Shown piece by piece: positions 1 to 6,583 of a stretch of DNA of 13,444 nucleotides. The stretch spans positions 1 through 13,444 of the forward strand of contig CADBTH010000004.1 in assembly GCA_902797495.1 (NCBI GenBank), read 5' to 3'. Below the pieces are notes generated by a model. The model saw nothing but the letters and a program-made list of their open reading frames with translations. It searched no databases and was not told where the DNA came from. This stretch comes from an uncultured Ruminococcus sp. (GTDB taxonomy: Bacteria; Bacillota; Clostridia; Oscillospirales; CAG-272). The first letter of the stretch is position 1. Each line of letters starts with the position of its first letter. Made by a program: the position numbers and the translations under genes.

Positions 1-68
1 CACTTAGTCGCCAACTTGATGGACTTGTTGCGAAAGAGATTAAAACTCGTATAAATAGCAAGGAATGA
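1..68 (+). CDS. 3' end of a truncated upstream gene
   Basis: The third forward frame is open from the window edge to a TGA at 66-68 and gives the last 21 residues of a protein, ending in the basic, helical-looking tail KTRINSKE. The TGA overlaps the ATG of the next gene in an ATGA arrangement, which is the usual sign of two translationally coupled genes in one operon, and this is the main reason to believe the fragment is real. Too little is left to assign a family. Function unknown. Confidence 0.45.
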   Translation, partial: LSRQLDGLVAKEIKTRINSKE

Positions 69-505
69 TTAACTTAAAACCAATAAATAAGGAAAACATA
101 GGCGAAATAATAGCCCTCAAAGTCGGAAAACAGCAGGAAGGCTTTGTTTCAACCGTTGCCGAATCATTAGCGCAGGCCGCCGTTTACAAAGATACCGCCT
201 TTCCGTTTGCTGTTTATGAAAACGATACACCGGTCGGATTTATCATGTTCGGGTATTATGAAAAAAAGCAGTATTATACGCTTTGGAAGCTGCTTATCGA
301 CGAGAAATATCAAAACAAAGGTTATGGACGAGCTGCTTTGAAGCTAGGGATCGAGTATTTGAAAGATAACTTCAAAGCGAACAGGGTATATACTGGTGTC
401 GTACCCGACAACGAAGTAGCGAAACACTTGTATTCTTCTTTTGGATTTGTTGAAACCGGAGTTGTCGAAGACGGTATGATCGAGATGTGTTACGAAACAG
501 AATGA
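65..505 (+). CDS. GNAT-family N-acetyltransferase (spermidine/spermine-acetyltransferase-like)
   Basis: This 146-residue protein is a single GNAT domain, which transfers an acetyl group from acetyl-CoA to an amine. The acetyl-CoA pyrophosphate-binding motif A is seen as Q83-N-K-G-Y-G88 after the beta-strand WKLLIDEKY, and motif B as the VVPDNEVAKHLYSSFGF segment around residues 112-128. That layout, with a short N-terminal part and a late DNEVAKHLYSSFGF block, is typical of small polyamine/amino-acid acetyltransferases of the BltD/PaiA/SpeG type, but the substrate cannot be read from the sequence. The ATG overlaps the stop of the preceding partial gene, with AAGGA just upstream (60-64), so translation is likely coupled. 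The next gene starts 10 nt after the stop. AAA, ATA and GAA codons are common, unlike in the genes beyond 1.1 kb. Confidence 0.85.
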   Translation: MINLKPINKENIGEIIALKVGKQQEGFVSTVAESLAQAAVYKDTAFPFAVYENDTPVGFIMFGYYEKKQYYTLWKLLIDEKYQNKGYGRAALKLGIEYLKDNFKANRVYTGVVPDNEVAKHLYSSFGFVETGVVEDGMIEMCYETE

Positions 506-515
506 GGTAAGGAAG

Positions 516-983
516 ATGGACTTGATAAGCACTGCAAGCTGGAAGTCAGCATGGCGCGGATATGAATACTTTAAACAAGGAAAAGTCAAAGCGTTCGTTC
601 AAACGGATAAAAGTCATTTCAGAGGTTTCGTTTCCGGCTCGGGACCTGAGCCGTACGACGTTACGATAGATATTGAGCATCCGAAAAGATCAAAATGCAA
701 TTGCGCTTTTGCATCGGGGAAATACTTAGTATGTAAACACATGGTGGCGTTGTTTTTTGCGGCATATCCCGAAGAAGCCGAAATCTATATTGCCGAAGTA
801 GAATGTCAGCAGCAGGAAGCGGAAGAATATCAAGAGAAAATATATGACCTTGCAGAAAAACGGATACGCAAGATGACAAAAGCGGAAGCACAGCAAGCGT
901 TATATGAGATGGTATTCGACGCGCCGGACTGGATGTTTGAACGCTTTGTCCGCGATTGGGTCGAAAACGACCGCGATCAGTAA
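516..983 (+). CDS. SWIM zinc-finger domain protein
   Basis: This 155-residue protein carries a SWIM zinc finger, CxCx9CxH, with C61, C63, C73 and H75. The finger sits after an N-terminal segment of the type commonly found before SWIM fingers (SAWRGYEYFKQGKVKAF, residues 11-27). SWIM domains bind zinc and are thought to mediate DNA or protein contacts; they occur alone in small bacterial proteins and at the N terminus of SNF2-type helicases. No helicase domain follows here: residues 95-155 are a charged, probably helical region (QQQEAEEYQEKI, then EKRIRKMTKAEAQQALYEM). It is therefore a stand-alone SWIM protein. GAGGTAAGGAAG lies directly upstream of the ATG, and the gene is probably co-transcribed with the acetyltransferase. 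Specific role unknown. Confidence 0.8.
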   Translation: MDLISTASWKSAWRGYEYFKQGKVKAFVQTDKSHFRGFVSGSGPEPYDVTIDIEHPKRSKCNCAFASGKYLVCKHMVALFFAAYPEEAEIYIAEVECQQQEAEEYQEKIYDLAEKRIRKMTKAEAQQALYEMVFDAPDWMFERFVRDWVENDRDQ

Positions 984-1093
984 AATACATCATTCCGGCG
1001 GTCAACTATAAGAGAGACAGCACACTGACCGGATGCCTGCAAACGGGAACCCCAAGGCTCAAGGTTTTCGCCTTGAGGACCCCTTAAATATTT
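984..1093. other. Intergenic stretch with a small stem-loop, no gene seen
   Basis: Between the SWIM gene and the operon terminator neither strand has a convincing reading frame. A 7-bp stem (CTCAAGG 1058-1064 with CCTTGAG 1071-1077, loop TTTTCG) lies between two short C-runs (1050-1053 and 1080-1083). It lacks a proper U-tract (CTTAAATATTT follows at 1083), so it is at best a weak terminator of the plus-strand genes. The stretch 1020-1083 has clearly higher GC than the genes to its left. I do not recognise a known RNA family. Confidence 0.4.
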
Positions 1094-1128
1094 ATCCCCG
1101 GGTTTTGAATTGATCAAAACCCGGGGAT
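1094..1128 (-). terminator. 15-bp hairpin downstream of the long minus-strand operon
   Basis: A perfect 15-bp stem with a 5-nt loop (1094-1108 paired with 1114-1128; core CCCCGGGTTTTGA and its complement) begins 24 nt past the last stop codon of the minus-strand operon. On the minus strand it is followed by ATATTTAAGG, a poor U-tract, so termination may be only partly intrinsic. It could also stop plus-strand readthrough from the SWIM gene. Confidence 0.75.
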
Positions 1129-1151
1129 TGTTCTATAATCAACTAATCAAA

Positions 1152-2402
1152 TCACTTATTGATCTGCTGAAGATACTCTTCGAGGCAGAGGCCCATGACG
1201 TGGATCTTCGCGGCGTGGTATCTGCCGACGAATCTGTAGTGCCACGATTCGTAGGAATAGCCCGTGATATCGACCTTGTCCTCGGGATATCTGAGGATGA
1301 AGCCGTACTTCCACGCGTTGTCCGTGAGCCATTTGAAAGCGGGAGTCGTCGGGAACTGCGTTCTTGCGGCGTCGGCGCTCGGAGAACTGTGCATATCGCA
1401 GCACAGACCCGTCTGATGCTCGCTCGTTCCGGGAGCCGCGGTATCCGAGAGGACCATGGCGAGAGCCGTGTCGTAGTCGTATCCGTCTGCGAGATTCTGA
1501 TTCAGAAATCCGTCGAAGATATATTTCTGATCGGCGTACGAACGGTACGCGCTCGTAACGGAGACGTCCGTATAACCCGCGGCGTACATATCGATGTAGA
1601 GCGCTTCGAGGGCCTTCGCGGCAGTCTCCACCATCTGAGCCGTCGCTCTGCCGTCCTGTCTCGTATTTGCGATATCGACGAGGTTTTCGGGGATGTAGTC
1701 TTCACCGAGCTCCGTTTCCTTGTTTGCAAGGATCAGGAATCCGTCTCTGTCAGCGGGATTCATATACTGCTCGAACGCCGAGAGGTCGGTTTCAAAAGAC
1801 GGAGTTGCGGTGACTGACTGAGACGTTTCGAGCATGACCGATCCGTTGAGGACGGAGTACACGTTTATATACTCGTCGTTTCCCTCGGTGACGTCGCAGT
1901 AGATCTTAGAGTTGGCGCGGTCGAAAACGGGGTTTTCAAGAGCGGCGCCGAACGTGTAAGTGTTTTCGAGCGTGCTCCAGAACCAGCAGTAGTACGGAGT
2001 GCCTCCGTCCTTCTTCCAGGACTGGATAGCAAAATCAAGATATCCGTCGAAGTTGACGTCTTCCGTGAAAAACTTGAATTCGGGGTCGTCGGATACAGCG
2101 TATTCAACGCGGCCGAGCACCTTCTCCGAAGCCTCGGAAATGTCGTGCTTTACTTCTTCAGCGCCGTTCGGCGTCACGCCGATGCTGCTGAGTCCGCCGT
2201 CGCGGCCGTAAAACTTCACCTTGACGTCGCGCCCCGTCGTGACGGTGACGCTTTTTTCAAAGAGAACGGATTCCGCGGATTTCGAGGGAGACGGATCCGC
2301 GTCGGGAACGTATTCTCCGGTCGCGTCTTCCTCTTTGCCGCCGCAGGATGCGAGCGCAAAGAGCATGACGACGGCGAGGAGAAGCGAAACTATTCTTTTC
2401 AT
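1152..2402 (-). CDS. Lipoprotein D-alanyl-D-alanine carboxypeptidase, VanY/M15 type
   Basis: This 416-residue extracytoplasmic zinc peptidase should trim the terminal D-Ala from peptidoglycan stem peptides. The lipoprotein signal is clear: K2-R3, a hydrophobic stretch, and the lipobox LASC with Cys20 as the lipidated residue. Residues 60-200 contain a DVNFDGYLDFAI motif (115-126), similar to the calcium-loop/FG-GAP-like motif often seen in surface proteins of Clostridia. The M15B (VanY) catalytic domain fills about residues 245-410: SAYRSYADQK (284-293), SEHQTGLCCD with zinc ligands H329 and D336, and ESWHYR with general base E385 and zinc ligand H388. All catalytic residues are present. A longer frame runs upstream to 2456, but the start at 2402 is chosen because GGAGG precedes it and the signal peptide begins there. 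It follows fhs by 22 nt and is the last gene of the operon. VanY-like proteins are often normal wall-remodelling enzymes, so its presence is not evidence of vancomycin resistance. Confidence 0.9.
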   Translation of the reverse strand: MKRIVSLLLAVVMLFALASCGGKEEDATGEYVPDADPSPSKSAESVLFEKSVTVTTGRDVKVKFYGRDGGLSSIGVTPNGAEEVKHDISEASEKVLGRVEYAVSDDPEFKFFTEDVNFDGYLDFAIQSWKKDGGTPYYCWFWSTLENTYTFGAALENPVFDRANSKIYCDVTEGNDEYINVYSVLNGSVMLETSQSVTATPSFETDLSAFEQYMNPADRDGFLILANKETELGEDYIPENLVDIANTRQDGRATAQMVETAAKALEALYIDMYAAGYTDVSVTSAYRSYADQKYIFDGFLNQNLADGYDYDTALAMVLSDTAAPGTSEHQTGLCCDMHSSPSADAARTQFPTTPAFKWLTDNAWKYGFILRYPEDKVDITGYSYESWHYRFVGRYHAAKIHVMGLCLEEYLQQINK

Positions 2403-2406
2403 ATTG

Positions 2407-2412
2407 TCCTCC
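2407..2412 (-). promoter_or_regulatory. Ribosome binding site fixing the carboxypeptidase start
   Basis: GGAGGA lies 4 nt before the ATG at 2402. It supports the start at the lipoprotein signal peptide over the frame-extended upstream start, which would overlap the fhs stop. Confidence 0.8.
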
Positions 2413-2424
2413 GTTGTTCTTTTA

Positions 2425-4098
2425 TCAGAACAGGCCTGAGATCCTGCCGTTTTCATCGACGTCGATACGCTCCGCCGCCGGCGACTTGGGAAGCCCGGGC
2501 ATTGTCATGATGTCTCCTGTCAGAACGACGATGAATCCCGCTCCGGCTGAAACCTTCACGTTTCTGACTGTGACCGTAAAGCCCTCCGGCGCGCCCTTCT
2601 TCGCGGGATCGTCGGAGAAGCTGTACTGAGTCTTCGCTATGCAGACGGGCGCTGACGTGAAGCCCATCTGCTCCGCTTTTTCTATCTGCTTGAGGGCGGG
2701 CGCGCTGTAAGCGACGCCGTCGCCTCCGTAAACCTTTTTGACGACCGCTTCGATTTTCTCTTTTACGCTCGCACCGTCCTCGTAAGAGAACGTGAAGTCG
2801 CCGCGCTCCTCCTCGCAGAGCCTTACGACCTCGCGCGCGAGCTCCTCGCCGCCCGCCGAGCCCTTGGCCCATACGTCGGAAAGAACCGTATTGACGCCGA
2901 GTTCACGGCACTTTTTGATGACGAGCGCGACTTCCGCGTCCGTATCGGTCGGGAACTTATTGACCGCGACGACCGCGGGCAGACGGTATACGTTTTTGAT
3001 ATTGGAAACGTGTCTGAGAAGGTTCGGGAGTCCCGCTTCCAGGGCCTCGAGGTTCTCTTCTCCGAGAGCGTCCTTCGGAACGCCGCCGTGCATTTTGAGC
3101 GCTCTGACCGTCGCGACGATAACTACCGCGGAGGGGGTGAGACCCGCCATACGGCACTTTATGTCGAGGAACTTTTCGGCTCCCAGATCCGCGCCGAATC
3201 CCGCTTCAGTTACGGCGTAGTCGCCGTATTTCATAGCCATCTTCGTCGCGATGACGGAGTTGCATCCGTGCGCGATATTTGCGAACGGGCCGCCGTGAAC
3301 GAGAGCGGGCGTTCCCTCGAGAGTCTGGACGAGGTTAGGCTTCAGCGCGTCCTTGAGGAGCGCCGCCATTGCTCCCGCCGCCTTGAGATCTCCCGCGGTG
3401 ACGGGGTCGTCCGAGTAAGTATATCCGACGATGATCCTTGCAAGTCTCTCTTTGAGATCGGTGATCGAGGAAGAGAGGCAGAGGACCGCCATGATCTCGG
3501 AAGCCACCGTGATATCGAAGGAATCCTCGCGCGGCACGCCGTTTGCGCGTCCGCCGAGTCCGTCGACGACGAATCTGAGCTGACGGTCGTTCATGTCGAC
3601 GCAGCGGTGCCACGTTATTTTCTTAGGATCTATGCCGAGCGCGTTGCCCTGCTGGATATGGTTGTCAAGCATCGCCGCGAGAAGATTGTTCGCGGCTCCT
3701 ATCGCGTGGAAGTCGCCCGTGAAATGAAGGTTGATGTCCTCCATCGGAACGACCTGAGCGTAACCGCCGCCCGCGGCGCCGCCCTTGATTCCGAACACCG
3801 GTCCGAGGGAGGGCTCCCTCAGAGCGACGACTGGATGCTTGCCTATTCTGCGAAGAGAGTCCGCGAGTCCGATCGTCGTCGTGGTCTTTCCCTCTCCCGC
3901 GGGAGTGGGCGTGATCGCCGTGACAAGAACGAGCTTGCCGTTCTCTCCTTCTTTTTTCAGAGCCGACAGATCGATCTTCGCCTTGTAATTGCCGTACTGT
4001 TCTATGAACTCCTCTCCGATACCCGCCTCGCGGGCGACGTCGAGGACGTGGCGCATTTTACATTCCTGCGCTATTTCAATATCGCTCTTATATGACAT
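2425..4098 (-). CDS. fhs: Formate-tetrahydrofolate ligase (10-formyl-THF synthetase)
   Basis: Fhs joins formate to tetrahydrofolate with ATP, giving 10-formyl-THF, the one-carbon donor for purine synthesis and, in anaerobes, an early step of the methyl branch of the Wood-Ljungdahl pathway. The 557-residue length matches the bacterial single-function enzyme. The P-loop TPTPAGEGKTT is at 63-73. The family signature REPSLGPVFGIKGGAAGGG is at about 94-112, followed by EDINLHFTGDFHAI (120-133). The conserved blocks FANIAHGCNS and EAGFGADLGAEKF are also present. No defect is seen. The ATG is preceded by GGAGGAG. The gene starts 25 nt after guaB, so its product acts next to a purine enzyme made from the same transcript. 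No other Wood-Ljungdahl gene is in the window, so this enzyme alone does not show acetogenesis. Confidence 0.97.
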   Translation of the reverse strand: MSYKSDIEIAQECKMRHVLDVAREAGIGEEFIEQYGNYKAKIDLSALKKEGENGKLVLVTAITPTPAGEGKTTTTIGLADSLRRIGKHPVVALREPSLGPVFGIKGGAAGGGYAQVVPMEDINLHFTGDFHAIGAANNLLAAMLDNHIQQGNALGIDPKKITWHRCVDMNDRQLRFVVDGLGGRANGVPREDSFDITVASEIMAVLCLSSSITDLKERLARIIVGYTYSDDPVTAGDLKAAGAMAALLKDALKPNLVQTLEGTPALVHGGPFANIAHGCNSVIATKMAMKYGDYAVTEAGFGADLGAEKFLDIKCRMAGLTPSAVVIVATVRALKMHGGVPKDALGEENLEALEAGLPNLLRHVSNIKNVYRLPAVVAVNKFPTDTDAEVALVIKKCRELGVNTVLSDVWAKGSAGGEELAREVVRLCEEERGDFTFSYEDGASVKEKIEAVVKKVYGGDGVAYSAPALKQIEKAEQMGFTSAPVCIAKTQYSFSDDPAKKGAPEGFTVTVRNVKVSAGAGFIVVLTGDIMTMPGLPKSPAAERIDVDENGRISGLF

Positions 4099-4123
4099 AT
4101 GCTCCTCCGTTAATATTTATTTA

Positions 4124-5626
4124 TCAGTCGCGTTTGTTGGCAGTTTTGAGCATGACGTCGTGGTAGCCGCCCTCGACGATACTCGTCGAAGAGACGAGCG
4201 TGATGCGCGCGTTCTTCTGCAGGTCGGCGATATTCGTGACTCCGCAGTTGCACATCGTTGACTTTACTTTGTAAAGGCTCTTCTGGACGTTGTCGTGAAG
4301 AGGTCCCGCGTACGTGACGTACGAATCGACTCCCTCCTCGAAGGAGAGCTTGGATTTTCCGCCGAGGTCGTATCTCTGCCAGTTGCGGGCGCGGTTGGAG
4401 CCCTCGCCCCAGTATTCCTTGACGTAAGTTCCGTTTATGTTGAGCTTCGTCGTCGGGCTCTCGTCGAACCTTGCGAAGTATCTGCCGAGCATGATGAAGT
4501 CGGCTCCCATTGCGAGAGCGAGAGTCATGTGGTAGTCGTGAACGATGCCGCCGTCGGAGCAGATCGGAACGTAGATACCCGTCTTTTCATAGTACTCGTC
4601 ACGAGCCGCCGCAACTTCGATGACTGCGGTAGCCTGTCCGCGCCCGATACCCTTCTGCTCTCTCGTGATGCAGATCGAGCCGCCGCCGATACCGATCTTT
4701 ACGAAGTCCGCTCCCGCCTCGGCGAGGAACATGAATCCGTCGCGGTCGACTACGTTGCCGGCGCCTACCATAACGGAATCGCCGTATTTCGCGCGGATGA
4801 AATCGATCGTCTGCTTCTGCCAGCAGGAGTAACCCTCGGAAGAGTCGATGCAGAGCACGTCCGCTCCCGCTTCCACAAGCGCGGGGACTCTCTTCTCATA
4901 GTCGAGCGTGTTGATACCTGCGCCGACCATGTATCTCTTGTTGGAGTCGAGCATCTCGTCCGGGTTCTCTTTGTGCTGAGAGTAGTCTTTTCTGAATACG
5001 AGATACTTGAGCCTTCCCTCCTCGTCAAGCAGAGGAAGGGAGTTGAGCTTGTGATCCCAGATTATATCGTTCGCTTCCTTGAGGGTCGTCGTGTCGGGAG
5101 CTGTGACGAGCGCGTCGATCGGAGTCATGAACTCGCTGACCTTGAGGTCGGTCGACATTCTGCTGACTCTGTAGTCGCGTCCCGTGACGATACCGAGAAG
5201 GCGGCCCGAGGACGTTCCGTCGTCTGTGACGGCGACCGTCGAGTGACCGTTCTCCTCAACGACTCTGAGAATATCGGCGAGCGTGTCGTCGGGCGTTACG
5301 TTCGAGTCGCTGACGACGAATCCCGCTTTATAATTCTTGACCTTTGCGACCATCGCCGCCTCGTCTTCGATAGACTGAGACCCGTAGATGAAGGACATGC
5401 CGCCTTCTTTTGCAAGGGCGATTGCCATCGTATCGTTGGATACCGACTGCATTATCGCGGAGACGAGAGGGATATTGAGGCTGATTCTGGGCTCTTCACC
5501 TTTCCTGTATCTTACGAGCGGCGTTCTCAGATTCACGTTTGCGGGAATGCAATCCGGAGACGTGTAACCCGGTATCAGAAGATACTCGCTGAAGGTGTGG
5601 CAAGGTTCACTGTAAACAAACGGCAT
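4124..5626 (-). CDS. guaB: Inosine-5'-monophosphate dehydrogenase
   Basis: IMPDH oxidises IMP to XMP with NAD+, the committing step of guanine nucleotide synthesis. In this 500-residue protein the barrel is split by a CBS-pair insert at about residues 100-215. The catalytic loop is GGGSICITREQKGIGRGQ (314-331), with nucleophile C319. The mobile flap has R418-Y419 (WQRYDLGGK), and E431 follows on the flap side. The sequence is of the unusual subtype I know from Tritrichomonas foetus IMPDH (GGGSICITREQKG loop, CHTFSEYLLIPG-like N terminus, STMCNCG near the C terminus) rather than the common GPGSICTTR type. Key residues fall at the same numbers as I recall for the protozoan enzyme (C319, R418, Y419, K310, E431). 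RBS AAAGGAGA precedes the ATG, 17 nt after cysE. Confidence 0.96.
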   Translation of the reverse strand: MPFVYSEPCHTFSEYLLIPGYTSPDCIPANVNLRTPLVRYRKGEEPRISLNIPLVSAIMQSVSNDTMAIALAKEGGMSFIYGSQSIEDEAAMVAKVKNYKAGFVVSDSNVTPDDTLADILRVVEENGHSTVAVTDDGTSSGRLLGIVTGRDYRVSRMSTDLKVSEFMTPIDALVTAPDTTTLKEANDIIWDHKLNSLPLLDEEGRLKYLVFRKDYSQHKENPDEMLDSNKRYMVGAGINTLDYEKRVPALVEAGADVLCIDSSEGYSCWQKQTIDFIRAKYGDSVMVGAGNVVDRDGFMFLAEAGADFVKIGIGGGSICITREQKGIGRGQATAVIEVAAARDEYYEKTGIYVPICSDGGIVHDYHMTLALAMGADFIMLGRYFARFDESPTTKLNINGTYVKEYWGEGSNRARNWQRYDLGGKSKLSFEEGVDSYVTYAGPLHDNVQKSLYKVKSTMCNCGVTNIADLQKNARITLVSSTSIVEGGYHDVMLKTANKRD

Positions 5627-5643
5627 GATCTTCTCCTTTATGT

Positions 5644-6561
5644 TTAAATATAATATTCGATATCTGTCATTTTTCCCGTCTTGATATCAAGCTCCTGCGC
5701 CTTCGCGCTGACCTTGGTATTCTCGCCGACGGACGACGTAATGAACGTGTTGCCTCCGACGACGGAGCCGTCTCCTATGACGGTGTTCCCTCCGAGGATC
5801 GTGGCGTTCGCGTATATCGTCACTCCGTTTCCTACCGTGGGATGACGCTTCTTTCCGGCGAGCTTCTGCCCGCTCTTGAGCGAGAGCGCGCCGAGCGTCA
5901 CGCCCTGATAGAGCTTGACGTTGTCGCCGATGACCGTAGTCTCGCCGATAACGACGCCCGTGCCGTGGTCGATGAAGAAGTACTCTCCTATCTCAGCGCC
6001 GGAGTTGATGTCGATCCCCGTCTCGCCGTGGGCGTACTCCGTCATGATCCTCGGGATGAACGGGACGTTCTCGACGTAGAGCCCGTGAGCGATCCTGTAT
6101 ACGAATATCGCGAGGAAGCCGGGATAGGAGCAAATGATCTCCTCCATGCTCTTCGCCGCGGGGTCTCCGTTGTAACCGGCTTCGACGTCCTTGAGAAGGG
6201 TGCGCTGCACTTCCGGCAGCTTCGCGAAGTATCTGTCGCAGATCTCCTCAGCCCTTTCCCTCACCGCGCCGGTGATTTTTTTCTTTTTATACGAGAGCGC
6301 GAGCACGACCTGCTCGTAGAGCTTTTCGTAAAGGTCGGTCAGCGCCGAGCCGATATAATAATCCGGTTCCGCTCCGGCGGTCAGCTTGCCCTCGAAATAT
6401 CCCGGGAACATGACTCCGCGAAGCCCCTTGATGATTCCGATGACCGCGTTTCTGTCGGGGAGCGGCGTCTGATCCTTGAGCATCAGGATATCCGATTTTT
6501 CGTAGTTGTCGGCGATCTTGCCGACGGCGCGTTTCAAAACTTTTTTCGCTTCTTCAGTCAT
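5644..6561 (-). CDS. cysE: Serine O-acetyltransferase
   Basis: CysE makes O-acetylserine from serine and acetyl-CoA, the first step of cysteine synthesis. The protein is 305 residues, with a long N-terminal helical domain (1-170) and a C-terminal left-handed beta-helix of hexapeptide repeats (about 180-285, such as IGETTVIGDNVKLYQGVTLG and VIGDGSVVGG). The catalytic histidine is H199 in IDHGTG and the paired aspartate is D184 in TGIDIN; the more usual DIHP is DINS here. The length and N-terminal form fit the longer SATase type found in anaerobes, not the short EpsC type. The start at 6561 is chosen because AAAGGAG precedes it; an in-frame ATG at 6648 would lie inside the AAA+ gene and has no such site. 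The gene follows the AAA+ gene by 22 nt. The sulfhydrylase CysK is not in the window. Confidence 0.92.
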   Translation of the reverse strand: MTEEAKKVLKRAVGKIADNYEKSDILMLKDQTPLPDRNAVIGIIKGLRGVMFPGYFEGKLTAGAEPDYYIGSALTDLYEKLYEQVVLALSYKKKKITGAVRERAEEICDRYFAKLPEVQRTLLKDVEAGYNGDPAAKSMEEIICSYPGFLAIFVYRIAHGLYVENVPFIPRIMTEYAHGETGIDINSGAEIGEYFFIDHGTGVVIGETTVIGDNVKLYQGVTLGALSLKSGQKLAGKKRHPTVGNGVTIYANATILGGNTVIGDGSVVGGNTFITSSVGENTKVSAKAQELDIKTGKMTDIEYYI

Positions 6562-6566
6562 AAATA

Positions 6567-6574
6567 CTCCTTTT
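6567..6574 (-). promoter_or_regulatory. Ribosome binding site fixing the cysE start
   Basis: AAAAGGAG lies 5 nt before the ATG at 6561. It selects this start over the longer in-frame ATG at 6648. Confidence 0.8.
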
Positions 6575-6583
6575 ACCGGCGGC

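Noticed and set aside
1006..1020. CTATAAGAGAGACAG resembles the Tn5 mosaic end used in sequencing libraries
   Set aside because: It has two extra bases (GA) inside the core and lacks the AGATGTG start of the mosaic end, so it is probably chance. It is noted because it sits at the composition break.
1110..1139. TTGATC-18-TATAAT on the plus strand, which could be a promoter
   Set aside because: The -35 lies inside the terminator stem and the transcript would run only antisense through the carboxypeptidase gene. No gene is served.
1152..1720. VanY domain as a sign of vancomycin resistance
   Set aside because: No vanHAX or vanRS genes are nearby, and VanY-like carboxypeptidases are common normal wall enzymes.
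4295..5647. A 450-codon open frame on the plus strand opposite guaB, and similar long frames opposite fhs, the AAA+ gene (6506-8410) and the glycosidase (10803-12824)
   Set aside because: They lie antisense to well-supported genes and encode arginine-rich, low-complexity-looking proteins. They arise because the real genes avoid TTA, CTA and TCA codons.
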